Origin: Verrucomicrobiota bacterium
Lineage (GTDB): Bacteria > Verrucomicrobiota > Verrucomicrobiia > Verrucomicrobiales > Verrucomicrobiaceae
Length of the DNA: 35,200 nt
Assembly (NCBI GenBank): GCA_009885695.1
Contig: VFKE01000071.1
Span: 1-35,200 of the forward strand
Reading direction: 5' to 3'
Numbering within the stretch: position 1 is the first letter of the stretch; the number at the start of each line of letters is the position of its first letter. Below, piece by piece: positions 17,552-25,379 of the stretch. The notes under the pieces are model-generated. The model saw only the letters and a list, made by a program, of their open reading frames with translations, did no database searches and was not told the DNA's origin. The position numbers and the translations under genes were made by a program.

Positions 17552-20053
17552 TTAATTCCCGCCAGGAGTGATGATTGCCTCCTTGACCCTCATCAACTGC
17601 GCGCCAGCCGGGATTACCATCGGCCGGATCCAGAGCCGGTAGAGCCCGGGCTTGGTGAAGGTGACGGTGCCGATGGAAACGGTTTTGAAGTTTGTCATGC
17701 TGCCGGTGTTTTCGACGGGCTTGATGAAGCTCTCTCTGCCGAAAGCAAGCAGGTAGCGACCGGGAACGGGAGAGTTCGCTGAACAAACCAGCTGCACCTG
17801 GCAGGCGCCGGGCTTGTCGATTTTCACGAGCCAGCTGACGTTGTCATCGGGTCCCAGCCAGTTCGTGATGACTCCATCGCTGACCGACAGCGGGCCGGGC
17901 GCAAGGATGGCCTGGTCGGCGGGAAGCGTGGTGGCGCCGTCGCCGATGGTCACGACTTTGGAGAGCGCGTGGGTGATGGCTTTCACGGCAGCGGCGGCAT
18001 CTGTTTTGCGGCGCGGGTCTTTGGCGATAGCGTCATCGAAAAATGTGATGACGGCGGGATCAGCCACCTTGGCCAGTGCCGTGACTGCCTGGTTCTGGGT
18101 GCGCTTGTCTCCGGTGGCATTGTATGCAGTGACAAGCGTCTGGGCGATCTCGCCCTGCGGCACTTCTCCCGAAAGCGGAGCGAGGCTGCCGAGGCTGGCG
18201 ATGGCGTTCAGCCGGGTGAAGCTGTCCTTCTCGCTGGTGAGCATTTCCATGAGCGCGGCGACTGGCTCGGCGGTGCGCCACTCTCCAAGCGCCAGAGCGG
18301 CAGCGTAACGGAGTTTGGCGTTCGGGCTTTGGAGTGATTTGAGGATGTCTGGCAGGGCGTTCTTGTTTCCGATCCGGCAGAGCGCCCGGAGCAGCATGGC
18401 TTGTTCATCGTCGCTACTGGAATTGGCGCGCAAAGCATTAAGAATGTCAGCCCCGCTTGTCGTGGGGTTGTCCTCGCTTCGGGCGGTGTTCACGAGGGCT
18501 GATTCGATGGCGCGAAGTTCGTCGGTTGACGCGCCTTTGGCCTTATCTAGAAAAGCAGGGTGATTGGAGGCGGAACCGAGCTGGGCGAGTGCGGACCAGA
18601 TGGCGAGGCGGGCTTCCGGTTCCGTAGTGTGCGCGAGTTGGCCCAGCAATGGATTGACTCCTTCTTTGATCTCACGTTGGGCGATGGCGAGAGCGAGGTT
18701 TTTTTTACCCCATGCGGTTTTAATTCCGGCAAGGCGTCCGGCAATCAGGCTGTTACTGTCCTCCACGTCCTGCAATTTACCAAGGAGCTTTCCGGCGTCA
18801 TCACTGAGGGGTTGGAGTTCGATAAAATCCAGCAGCATGCGAACATCGGTCACGGAGCCTGCGGGGTTCTCCATCTTAGTGAGAGCATCAAAGCGCGAGG
18901 CGCGGCGCGATGATCCGATGGCCTGGATGGCAAAAATGACGGCGACAATGCTGATGAGCGCGGCAGGCAGTCCGAACACAGCCCATTTTGGCCACGGCTT
19001 TTTGTGGCGCAGGTGACTGGGGGCCATCGCCGAGGCGATGTTGACAGGACGGATGATCGGCTTGGGTGCTGGACGATGCCCGACCAGTCCGGTGGTGACG
19101 CCCGGACGGTGAATGCCGGGGCGAGCGGGTCGCGGAGCGGAGGGGTGTGCGATGGGACTGGTCTGCGTGCCGACTTCGACTCCGGGCTGGGCGTAACCAG
19201 CGTCTTCCAGATGGATTGCCTCGACGGTTGGAAAGTTGCCAGACTGAAAAACGTCGTAAGCCTGCGCAGTGCCAGCAGGGCGGTGGTCTGGCAGACGGTT
19301 CATGAGCCACTCGACCCATTGACAAATGAAAGGGGGTAAATCCGGCCGCACCTGCGACAGTGGTATGAAGCTGTGATACAGGTGACTGGCCATCACTTCA
19401 TGGCCGGTTTCCCCTTGGAAGGGGTAATGCTGGGTCAGCGCGTAATAATAGACACAGCCCAGCGAGTAGAGGTCCGTGCGCGAATCCAAGGGAGCGCGTT
19501 CGAACTGCTCGGGTGCCATGAAGAAAATACTTCCCATGATGGCACCATCCTCGTCCATCTCTTGGACGGTCGGCTGGCTGGAGATTTTCGCGAGGCCGAA
19601 GTCGAGGATCTTGATCTGGAACTTGCCGCTGGGCAACCAGATGACCATGAAATTCTGCGGCTTGATGTCGAGATGAATCATCTCGTGGGAGTGAGCGGCG
19701 ACCAGGCCCTCGAGCGACTGTGTGACCAGTTCGCGGAAATCGTTCTCCGATAGCGCGCCGCGCTCAATGATATTCTCGAGCGTCTCCCCTTTGAGCAGCT
19801 CCATGACGATGTAAGCGCCTTCTTCGTCGCGTCCGACATCAAAAATCGTGACGATGTGCGGATGCTGGAGCGTGGAGAGGTTTCGTGCCTCGTCCATCAA
19901 CTGCTCGGCCTGCTGTTCTGCCTGCTCGGGTGTCTCTGCGAGCACGCGTTTGAGAGCGACTTCACGCCGCAGGTTGCGGTCGTAAGCTTTGAAGACGGAT
20001 CCCAGCCCGCCGTCGGCAATCTTACCGAGGACTTCGTAGCGGTTCTGGCTCAT
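17552..20053 (-). CDS. Transmembrane Ser/Thr protein kinase with HEAT-like sensor
   Basis: The 833-residue protein has an N-terminal Hanks-type kinase domain (about 6-270): IADGGLGSVFKAYD glycine loop, Lys35 in VALKRV, Glu55, catalytic HLDIKPQN with Asp129, DFGLAK (151-156) and MAPEQFE. The usual HRD Arg is Leu128, so activation-loop control may differ. A Pro-rich linker (290-355) leads to one membrane helix (about 357-380). The outer part has alpha-helical HEAT-like repeats (about 480-700; PNAKLRYAAALALGEW is typical) and a beta-rich end (about 715-833) with WLVKIDKPGACQVQL, resembling carbohydrate-binding sandwich modules. It is last in an operon of envelope folding and proteolysis genes, so sensing of envelope state is a reasonable guess. 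Confidence 0.85.
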   Translation of the reverse strand: MSQNRYEVLGKIADGGLGSVFKAYDRNLRREVALKRVLAETPEQAEQQAEQLMDEARNLSTLQHPHIVTIFDVGRDEEGAYIVMELLKGETLENIIERGALSENDFRELVTQSLEGLVAAHSHEMIHLDIKPQNFMVIWLPSGKFQIKILDFGLAKISSQPTVQEMDEDGAIMGSIFFMAPEQFERAPLDSRTDLYSLGCVYYYALTQHYPFQGETGHEVMASHLYHSFIPLSQVRPDLPPFICQWVEWLMNRLPDHRPAGTAQAYDVFQSGNFPTVEAIHLEDAGYAQPGVEVGTQTSPIAHPSAPRPARPGIHRPGVTTGLVGHRPAPKPIIRPVNIASAMAPSHLRHKKPWPKWAVFGLPAALISIVAVIFAIQAIGSSRRASRFDALTKMENPAGSVTDVRMLLDFIELQPLSDDAGKLLGKLQDVEDSNSLIAGRLAGIKTAWGKKNLALAIAQREIKEGVNPLLGQLAHTTEPEARLAIWSALAQLGSASNHPAFLDKAKGASTDELRAIESALVNTARSEDNPTTSGADILNALRANSSSDDEQAMLLRALCRIGNKNALPDILKSLQSPNAKLRYAAALALGEWRTAEPVAALMEMLTSEKDSFTRLNAIASLGSLAPLSGEVPQGEIAQTLVTAYNATGDKRTQNQAVTALAKVADPAVITFFDDAIAKDPRRKTDAAAAVKAITHALSKVVTIGDGATTLPADQAILAPGPLSVSDGVITNWLGPDDNVSWLVKIDKPGACQVQLVCSANSPVPGRYLLAFGRESFIKPVENTGSMTNFKTVSIGTVTFTKPGLYRLWIRPMVIPAGAQLMRVKEAIITPGGN

Positions 20054-20097
20054 GCGTGTCCGCCGGTTGAAATGGACTTGGCGGGCGTCCCTGGGAT

Positions 20098-20895
20098 TTA
20101 CCAGATGCGGTCGATGAAGCGCTCGAAGGGTCCCTTGAGCGCGTCGGGCTTGAAAGTGGTTTTGTGTTTCCCGCTCGATGTCGTGGAGGTGGTGACCAAC
20201 GGCCCGGATTGCTCGACGATTTTCACTTTCTTAATTTCAATGCGCACCACAGGGCAGTCGTTGGAGTCGGTGACACTGCGGGAGATTTTCTTCAAAGATG
20301 GCATGCCGGTAACGACCTCACCGAAGACGGTGTATTTGCCGTCGAGCGCGCTCATGTTGCCCAGGACGAAGTAAAACTGTGAGCCGTCGGATTTGCGATC
20401 TGGATTCACGTTGTCGCCGCGGCGAGCCATGGCCACCGCGCCAACGATGTGGGGGCGCTTGAACTCGCCAGGGATAGTGCGCTCCTGCGTAAGACCCCAG
20501 GTTTCGCGTGCTTTGTCATCGCGGCTGGCGGAATCGCCTGTTTGCACGAGGTAGTCTTTCACCGCCCGGTGTACGGCCAGTCCGTTGTAGTATCCGCTTT
20601 CAACATTCGCGCGGAAGTTCTCCACGGTCCCCGGTGCATCCTTGGGGAACAACTCAAATAAGATCTCGCCAGATTCCCGGCCGATTTTCACTTCCATCGC
20701 GGCCAGCAGGTGGGGCTTTTTCTCCTTGATGGCATCGGTGCCGGCCCCGTCGTTAGGAGTGGCATTTTTCTTTGCAGGTGTATCAGCTTTGGTGGCGGGC
20801 TTGGCCTTTTTATCACCAGTCATTGTCTGTTGGGCAATTAGGTTGGCACTGCTGCCCAGTATGGCGGATATCAAGAGGGAAGGAAGGAGCTTCAT
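20098..20895 (-). CDS. Secreted cyclophilin-type peptidyl-prolyl isomerase
   Basis: This 265-residue protein starts with a signal peptide (MKLLPSLLISAILGSSANLIAQ) and a Lys/Ala/Thr-rich linker to about residue 65. A cyclophilin domain follows (about 68-235): GEILFELFPKDAPGTVENF, AVHRAVKDYLVQTGD in the active-site region, VAMARRGDNVNPDRKSDGSQFYFVLG and YTVFGEVVTGM. The VHRAVKDYLVQTGD segment replaces the common FHRVIPGFMIQGGD, so Arg is present but details vary. A 30-residue tail with no clear domain ends the protein. It would catalyse proline isomerisation outside the cytoplasm. It lies 44 bases before the kinase gene. Confidence 0.9.
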   Translation of the reverse strand: MKLLPSLLISAILGSSANLIAQQTMTGDKKAKPATKADTPAKKNATPNDGAGTDAIKEKKPHLLAAMEVKIGRESGEILFELFPKDAPGTVENFRANVESGYYNGLAVHRAVKDYLVQTGDSASRDDKARETWGLTQERTIPGEFKRPHIVGAVAMARRGDNVNPDRKSDGSQFYFVLGNMSALDGKYTVFGEVVTGMPSLKKISRSVTDSNDCPVVRIEIKKVKIVEQSGPLVTTSTTSSGKHKTTFKPDALKGPFERFIDRIW

Positions 20896-20946
20896 GATCG
20901 GGAAGGTTGGTCGTGTAATGGAGAGGTGAACGTATTGCCGGTGAGC

Positions 20947-21294
20947 TCAGTTCTTGAGTTTTTGTATCTGGGCAGGTGTGGCCGCCGGCGGCGACTCGAA
21001 AACGGGGGGCACGGCGGTCTGAGTCTGCGGGAGCGGAACTGGCTCAGGTATGATGGTCTGGGGTGCTGCTGAATGTGGTGTCGGGACCGACACGTTACTC
21101 CCGCCGGAGGGGATCGACTGGCGGGAGCGGCCCGTGTGCGGCTGCACGCCCCACTGTTTTTCCATTTCTGTCATCTGGTCCACGGTGGGGTTTTTTACCT
21201 GGGTCCCGCCACTGCTGCTGCCAATGAGGTGGCAGGAAGCGAGTGTGAACGCGCTGAGAAATGCGATGCAGAATGAGGATAAATTTAACTTCAT
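20947..21294 (-). CDS. Small Pro-rich lipoprotein, unknown
   Basis: The 115-residue product begins MKLNLSSFCIAFLSAFTLASC; LASC is a lipobox, so the mature protein starts at a lipidated Cys near residue 21. The rest is low-complexity, rich in Pro, Ser, Thr and Gln, with one short amphipathic segment (DQMTEMEKQWGVQ). I do not recognise a family. Its ATG overlaps the TAA of the ygfZ-like gene by one base (TAATG), so it is coupled to that gene. The reality of the ORF is supported by the clear lipobox and this overlap. It may tether or accompany the cyclophilin or the lipoprotein parvulin nearby. Confidence 0.75.
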   Translation of the reverse strand: MKLNLSSFCIAFLSAFTLASCHLIGSSSGGTQVKNPTVDQMTEMEKQWGVQPHTGRSRQSIPSGGSNVSVPTPHSAAPQTIIPEPVPLPQTQTAVPPVFESPPAATPAQIQKLKN

Positions 21295-22238
21295 TACCAG
21301 GAGATTTCGACTTTGTAGAGGATACTAGACCGGCCTTCTGGCGCAAGCAAAAGAGAAAGCTCCTGCTCCAGACCCTGCCGCACATACGCAAGCCCAATCA
21401 CTTGGTCAAGCACCGGATGCAGGCACATGCTCGTGACCATGCCGACTTCCTTTAATCCGTCTGCAGATTGGGCCCACAATCGCCAAGATGGTCCCGGGGT
21501 CCCTGTTGACTGTGTTTTAAATGCAGGATCATGAACCTGAAACTTCACAAGCATCCTCGGCATCCGTCCCGTGGCCTTGATGCGGGAGAGCACCTCCTGC
21601 CCGATGTAGCAGCCTTTCGAGAAATCCATTGCCCGCGTTTCCAGTCCGGCTTCCTGCGGGAAGCTGCCGGCATTTAACTCCTGTGGCCAGCGCGGAATGC
21701 CGCAGCAGATGCGCCAGATATCGATATCCTCGGGAGTCAGTTGAAGAAAGTGGAAATCCGGCAGTGGCTCCGCCTCACCCAGCCAGAGGTCGCATCCCGC
21801 CACGCCGAAGCGGTTGTTCCGCACCATGCGGCCTTTTCCAGTTGGGAACGATGAGGCCATCTGTGCCAGCTTGTCAGCTGCAGCCCCAAATGCATGGAGC
21901 AGCTTCCACTCTCCGGTGACATCCGTGATGAGCACGTCATCGGAAACGATATACTTTTCCAGTCTTGCTGAGAGCGACTCGCGCAACATGGGTTCCGCAT
22001 CCAACATGAGTGCCTCACCCGGTGCTGCGTGAATAAACAGGTCACCCTCGATGCGCCCCTTCGCGTTCGTGACGCAAGTATAGAGCGCCTCTTTTGTTGT
22101 CGCCCTGCGCACGTCATTTGTCACCTGTCCATTTAGATAGCGGACACGGTCTACACCCGTCAGCAGCCACTTGGCGCGAGAAGACAGGTCCACCGCAGCT
22201 CCGCAACGCTCAATTTGTTGGAACAAATCCGGGGTCAT
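21294..22238 (-). CDS. ygfZ: YgfZ/GcvT-like folate-binding protein
   Basis: The 314-residue protein has the hallmark KGCYIGQE (208-215) of the YgfZ family, with YLNGQVTNDV (34-43) at the N-terminal folate fold and TNAKGRIEGDLFIH (57-70). YgfZ proteins bind tetrahydrofolate and support Fe-S cluster enzymes such as MiaB; the conserved Cys210 is the functional residue. The gene starts in an ATGA overlap with the upstream oxidoreductase gene and ends overlapping the lipoprotein gene. It has no obvious link to protein folding, so its place in the operon may be incidental. The GcvT aminomethyltransferase is longer and lacks this Cys motif. Confidence 0.88.
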   Translation of the reverse strand: MTPDLFQQIERCGAAVDLSSRAKWLLTGVDRVRYLNGQVTNDVRRATTKEALYTCVTNAKGRIEGDLFIHAAPGEALMLDAEPMLRESLSARLEKYIVSDDVLITDVTGEWKLLHAFGAAADKLAQMASSFPTGKGRMVRNNRFGVAGCDLWLGEAEPLPDFHFLQLTPEDIDIWRICCGIPRWPQELNAGSFPQEAGLETRAMDFSKGCYIGQEVLSRIKATGRMPRMLVKFQVHDPAFKTQSTGTPGPSWRLWAQSADGLKEVGMVTSMCLHPVLDQVIGLAYVRQGLEQELSLLLAPEGRSSILYKVEISW

Positions 22239-23203
22239 TGCGCCACGGCGGGCTGCTCCAGAGCCGCGTCAAATGCCGATGATCGAAGCGTGCTGCAGGC
22301 CGGATTCCTGCCAATTCTGATGCGGATCTTGCTCTCGGCCACTGGCGTCTGCACGATGGTATGATTCTCATAGACTACTGAATAGTCCCGATCCCCGTTG
22401 CCCATGAACGCGGATTTATCCATCAACTTGGTCGCGGCGTCGAGCACTGGCGTCGCCAGTTCCGCCGCCTTGGCGAGTTCCTGCGCATAGCGCAGGTCCT
22501 TGAGCATGTTTTTCAACGAGAAGTGCGGTTCGTAGCTCGAGGCCATCATGGCTGGCAGTTTCATCGTGATGAGCGGCGAGCAATTGGCATTTTCCTCGAA
22601 GGCTTCCAGCAGTCGCGCGGGCTCCACGCCGTGCTCCCGCGAGATAGCCAAGGCCTCCGCCAGCGCGCTGATGACTGCGCCACTTACCAAGTTGGTGGCG
22701 ATCTTTAGAATCGTGGCGTCGCCCACCTTCGGGCCAAAGCGCAGGATTTTCTTGGAGCTGGCCTCCAGCACCGGCGTGACCTTTTCCAACTCGCTTTCCG
22801 CCCCGCTAATGTAGTAGGTAAGCTCGCCTTTTTCAGCGGCCATCTTGCTTCCCGTGAAGGGCGCATCCAGAAATCCCGCACCCATCTCCATGGCCAGCGC
22901 CGCTGCTTTTTTCACGGACTCGGCGCTGACGGTGGAATGACAGCACACGACATGATGTTTCTTCAGGGCCGGTTTGATATCTTCCATCACTTGCATCAGC
23001 GCTTCCGCATCGCGCACGAAAATCAGGATGACCTGGGTCAGCCCGGCAATCTCGTGCGGTGAGGACACAAAGCCAGGCACGGGTCGCGCCGTGCGATTCC
23101 AGACGAAAACATTGAAATTCTTGCGGCGGAGGTTTGCCGCCACCCGGGTTCCGATGATCCCGAGACCGATGACGCCCACATCTTTAATTTTTCCTCCAAA
23201 CAT
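22235..23203 (-). CDS. NAD(P)-dependent beta-hydroxyacid dehydrogenase family protein
   Basis: The 322-residue protein belongs to the 3-hydroxyisobutyrate/glyoxylate-succinic semialdehyde reductase family. It has the Rossmann motif GLGIIG (13-18), the substrate loop around CHSTVSAES, FLDAPFTGSKMAAEKGEL and the catalytic Lys in KIATNLVSG. The GSKMAAEKGEL form is seen in the glyoxylate-reductase-like subgroup. The ATG at 23203 is preferred over a GTG five codons upstream because it directly precedes the Rossmann strand. After about residue 290 a tail of some 30 residues (RIRIGRNPACSTLRSS onward) does not resemble the family and may be a local extension. It lies 45 bases after the parvulin gene and overlaps ygfZ by ATGA. 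Confidence 0.88.
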   Translation of the reverse strand: MFGGKIKDVGVIGLGIIGTRVAANLRRKNFNVFVWNRTARPVPGFVSSPHEIAGLTQVILIFVRDAEALMQVMEDIKPALKKHHVVCCHSTVSAESVKKAAALAMEMGAGFLDAPFTGSKMAAEKGELTYYISGAESELEKVTPVLEASSKKILRFGPKVGDATILKIATNLVSGAVISALAEALAISREHGVEPARLLEAFEENANCSPLITMKLPAMMASSYEPHFSLKNMLKDLRYAQELAKAAELATPVLDAATKLMDKSAFMGNGDRDYSVVYENHTIVQTPVAESKIRIRIGRNPACSTLRSSAFDAALEQPAVAQ

Positions 23204-23248
23204 GGCGCAACAAAGCACGGAATCGGAAAACGGAAAACGGAAAACGTC

Positions 23249-24226
23249 CTACGGCTCGATTGCGCTGATTTGTGAATTGATACTCTCAATCTTCGCATTA
23301 GCTCGCAACTCTTCGATCAGCCTCTTTATGTTGGCTTCGCGCCACTCGCGGTCGAGCATTGCAATGATCTCGATTTTCATCTCGTCAAATGTCGCCGCCC
23401 GCTGCGGCTGCTTTACTTTTACCATCAGAATGTGCCAGCCGAGATGCGACTCCAGTGGCGCGCTTGTTTCACCGACAGGCAGCGAGAAAACTTTCTCTGC
23501 GAACTCCCGTGGAACACGATCGCGGGTGAACCAGCCGAGATCACCAGCGCGCAATTTCGCGGAATCGTCGTCTGAGTTTCTCGTGGCAAGATCTTCAAAT
23601 GTAGCTTCTCCAGAGGTGAGCTTGCGATGAAGTTCGCGAATCTCCACTTCGCGGTCCAGCTTGTCCTGGTCATGCCGCGTTAGAAAAATGTGACTCGCGC
23701 GGACACGCTCCGGGATGGTGAGTTCCTTCGTGTGGGCATCGAACCACGCGCGAGCATCGGCCTCGGTGACTTTGCCGGGCTGCTGCGAGAGCCAGCTCTC
23801 GATGGCATGGAGATGAGTCACCTCATCATTGATGCGGCTGCGCAATGCGCGTTCATCAAGCCCCTGCAATATCATCCGCTCCTTCCATTCATCTGGCGGC
23901 TGAAACTGGTTGTGGAAATGCTGGAACTCCTCTTCACTCTCGCGCCGGACTGATGACGGACTGTCCGGATGCTGCGCGGCGAAGTCTGTGATGAGACGCT
24001 TGTTGATCAGGTTTTCCAGTGCCGTCTCATGTCTGGCTTTTTGTTCGTCAGCGTTTAGTTCGTTCCAAACTTCACCACTGCGCCAAAGCAGATTGCGCAG
24101 TTCCACTGCAGTTTCGGTTTGTGTGACAAACGCGCCATTGACCTTTGTAATGGCGTTTTTGCTCTTCCGATCGCATCCCGCAAGCAGTGCCGCGAGCGCA
24201 CAGGCAGCGACGATGGTTCTGTTCAT
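23249..24226 (-). CDS. Parvulin-type PPIase lipoprotein (PrsA/SurA-like)
   Basis: The 325-residue protein begins MNRTIVAACALAALLAGC, a lipoprotein signal with Cys18 as the lipid site. An N-terminal SurA-like chaperone helix region (to about 170) precedes a PpiC rotamase domain (about 175-275): PERVRASHIFLTRH, FEDLATRNSDD, AGDLGWF and LESHLGWHILMVK. It would catalyse proline isomerisation and chaperone secreted or outer-membrane proteins while membrane-anchored. The gene is four bases after the SDH-type protease gene. The domain order (chaperone, rotamase, helical tail) resembles PrsA and PpiD. Confidence 0.9.
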   Translation of the reverse strand: MNRTIVAACALAALLAGCDRKSKNAITKVNGAFVTQTETAVELRNLLWRSGEVWNELNADEQKARHETALENLINKRLITDFAAQHPDSPSSVRRESEEEFQHFHNQFQPPDEWKERMILQGLDERALRSRINDEVTHLHAIESWLSQQPGKVTEADARAWFDAHTKELTIPERVRASHIFLTRHDQDKLDREVEIRELHRKLTSGEATFEDLATRNSDDDSAKLRAGDLGWFTRDRVPREFAEKVFSLPVGETSAPLESHLGWHILMVKVKQPQRAATFDEMKIEIIAMLDREWREANIKRLIEELRANAKIESINSQISAIEP

Positions 24227-24230
24227 GGCG

Positions 24231-25238
24231 TTACCGGATATGGAACTTCGACGTCTGCAGTTTCCCTTTGACCATACCGATGCGGTTCCAGGCGCTTTGG
24301 TCGTTCATCGGCACCCAGCGGCGTTCTTCCTTGCGGTAGTGCCAGTCTTTGTCGTTCTGATAAAGGAAGGCCGCGCTCTTGCCTTCGACGATGTTCAGGA
24401 TTTCGTGATCGTGGTAGTTCACCTCATCGTAGTCGGTGATGGCCTGCTGGCCCATCTCTGAATAAAGTTCGTTCAAGTCGATCAGCAAGTCATTGAGTAC
24501 CGGATCGAGTCCTCCGACCTGCAGGCCGATGCGCTTCGCCTCCCGCAACATGATGGGGTAGCCATGGCTGGGGTATGCTGAGTTCAGGTGCTTGCTGATG
24601 CGCTGGCGCTCCTTGGTATTGGTCACGTGATAGGAGAGAATTTCCTCGCAGATTTTGATGGAGAGCGAACTGGCACGGTCGATGGCACCGAAGACGAGTG
24701 GATGCACCTGATGGTAGAGGCTGGGGTAGGGATTCGCTTCACCGCTGCCGCTGGATTCCTTCCAGAGACGGAGCACGCGGTTGAGTTCGTCCTGACTGAC
24801 GGAGACGGCGCTGTTGTTCCGGTCCACGGGTGACAAGGCATGAGTGAGAGAGGTGTCCACCGCCGTGAGATAGGCCAGCGGCCCCATTTTGATCTCGTCG
24901 GCGCCGAGAGCCATCATCGTCGCCGCGCTGGCGCACTCCAGCGGAACCAGCGCAGTGATTTTGTCCGCGTGCTGCCGGAGCAAGTTTACGATGCGGAGCG
25001 CGGCCTGGCCGTTGCCGCCGTTGGATTTGATGAAAAGATAAAGCTGCTTCTGATGACCGAGATCCTTCAAGACCTCGAAGAAAGCCGCCACGTCGTTGTG
25101 GCAGACGCTGCCGTTGCCCGACGACCAGTAGGTGATGAACGCCCCGTCGAGCTTTTTTTCGATCTGCGCGATGATCTTCTGGGTCTGGGGAAAAAGGATC
25201 GGCGGTTTGGTGATTCTGACAGTGGGCTTCTTGGTCAT
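24231..25238 (-). CDS. SDH-family Clp-fold serine proteinase
   Basis: The 335-residue protein matches the serine dehydrogenase proteinase family (SDH_sah, PF01972), a Clp/crotonase-like fold of membrane or periplasm associated proteases. It has LYLFIKSNGGNGQAALRI (about 67-84) forming the oxyanion region and PLECASAATMMALGADEIKMG with Ser104 as the candidate nucleophile, then TAVDTSL. No signal peptide or membrane helix is seen, so it is probably cytoplasmic or peripherally bound, unlike ClpP in its context. It is the first gene of the seven-gene minus-strand set, the parvulin lipoprotein following four bases later. The substrate is unknown. Confidence 0.82.
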   Translation of the reverse strand: MTKKPTVRITKPPILFPQTQKIIAQIEKKLDGAFITYWSSGNGSVCHNDVAAFFEVLKDLGHQKQLYLFIKSNGGNGQAALRIVNLLRQHADKITALVPLECASAATMMALGADEIKMGPLAYLTAVDTSLTHALSPVDRNNSAVSVSQDELNRVLRLWKESSGSGEANPYPSLYHQVHPLVFGAIDRASSLSIKICEEILSYHVTNTKERQRISKHLNSAYPSHGYPIMLREAKRIGLQVGGLDPVLNDLLIDLNELYSEMGQQAITDYDEVNYHDHEILNIVEGKSAAFLYQNDKDWHYRKEERRWVPMNDQSAWNRIGMVKGKLQTSKFHIR

Positions 25239-25334
25239 GCCCGATGATGGCGGTGAAGGAGGATGCGGTCAACAAGGGCGGAGCCTCTGCACGTGGAGCG
25301 CGAACAAATTTCTGGTTGAGATTGATTTTAAATA

Positions 25335-25353
25335 GAAATTCGATCACCCGTGC
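25335..25353 (+). promoter_or_regulatory. 19-nt motif shared with 29098-29116
   Basis: GAAATTCGATCACCCGTGC lies 26 bases before the esterase start. The same sequence with one change occurs on the same strand upstream of the DUF1549 gene. It could be a shared operator or the remainder of a dispersed repeat. Confidence 0.35.
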
Positions 25354-25379
25354 GTAAAGATAACTTCCAATAAATCCGT

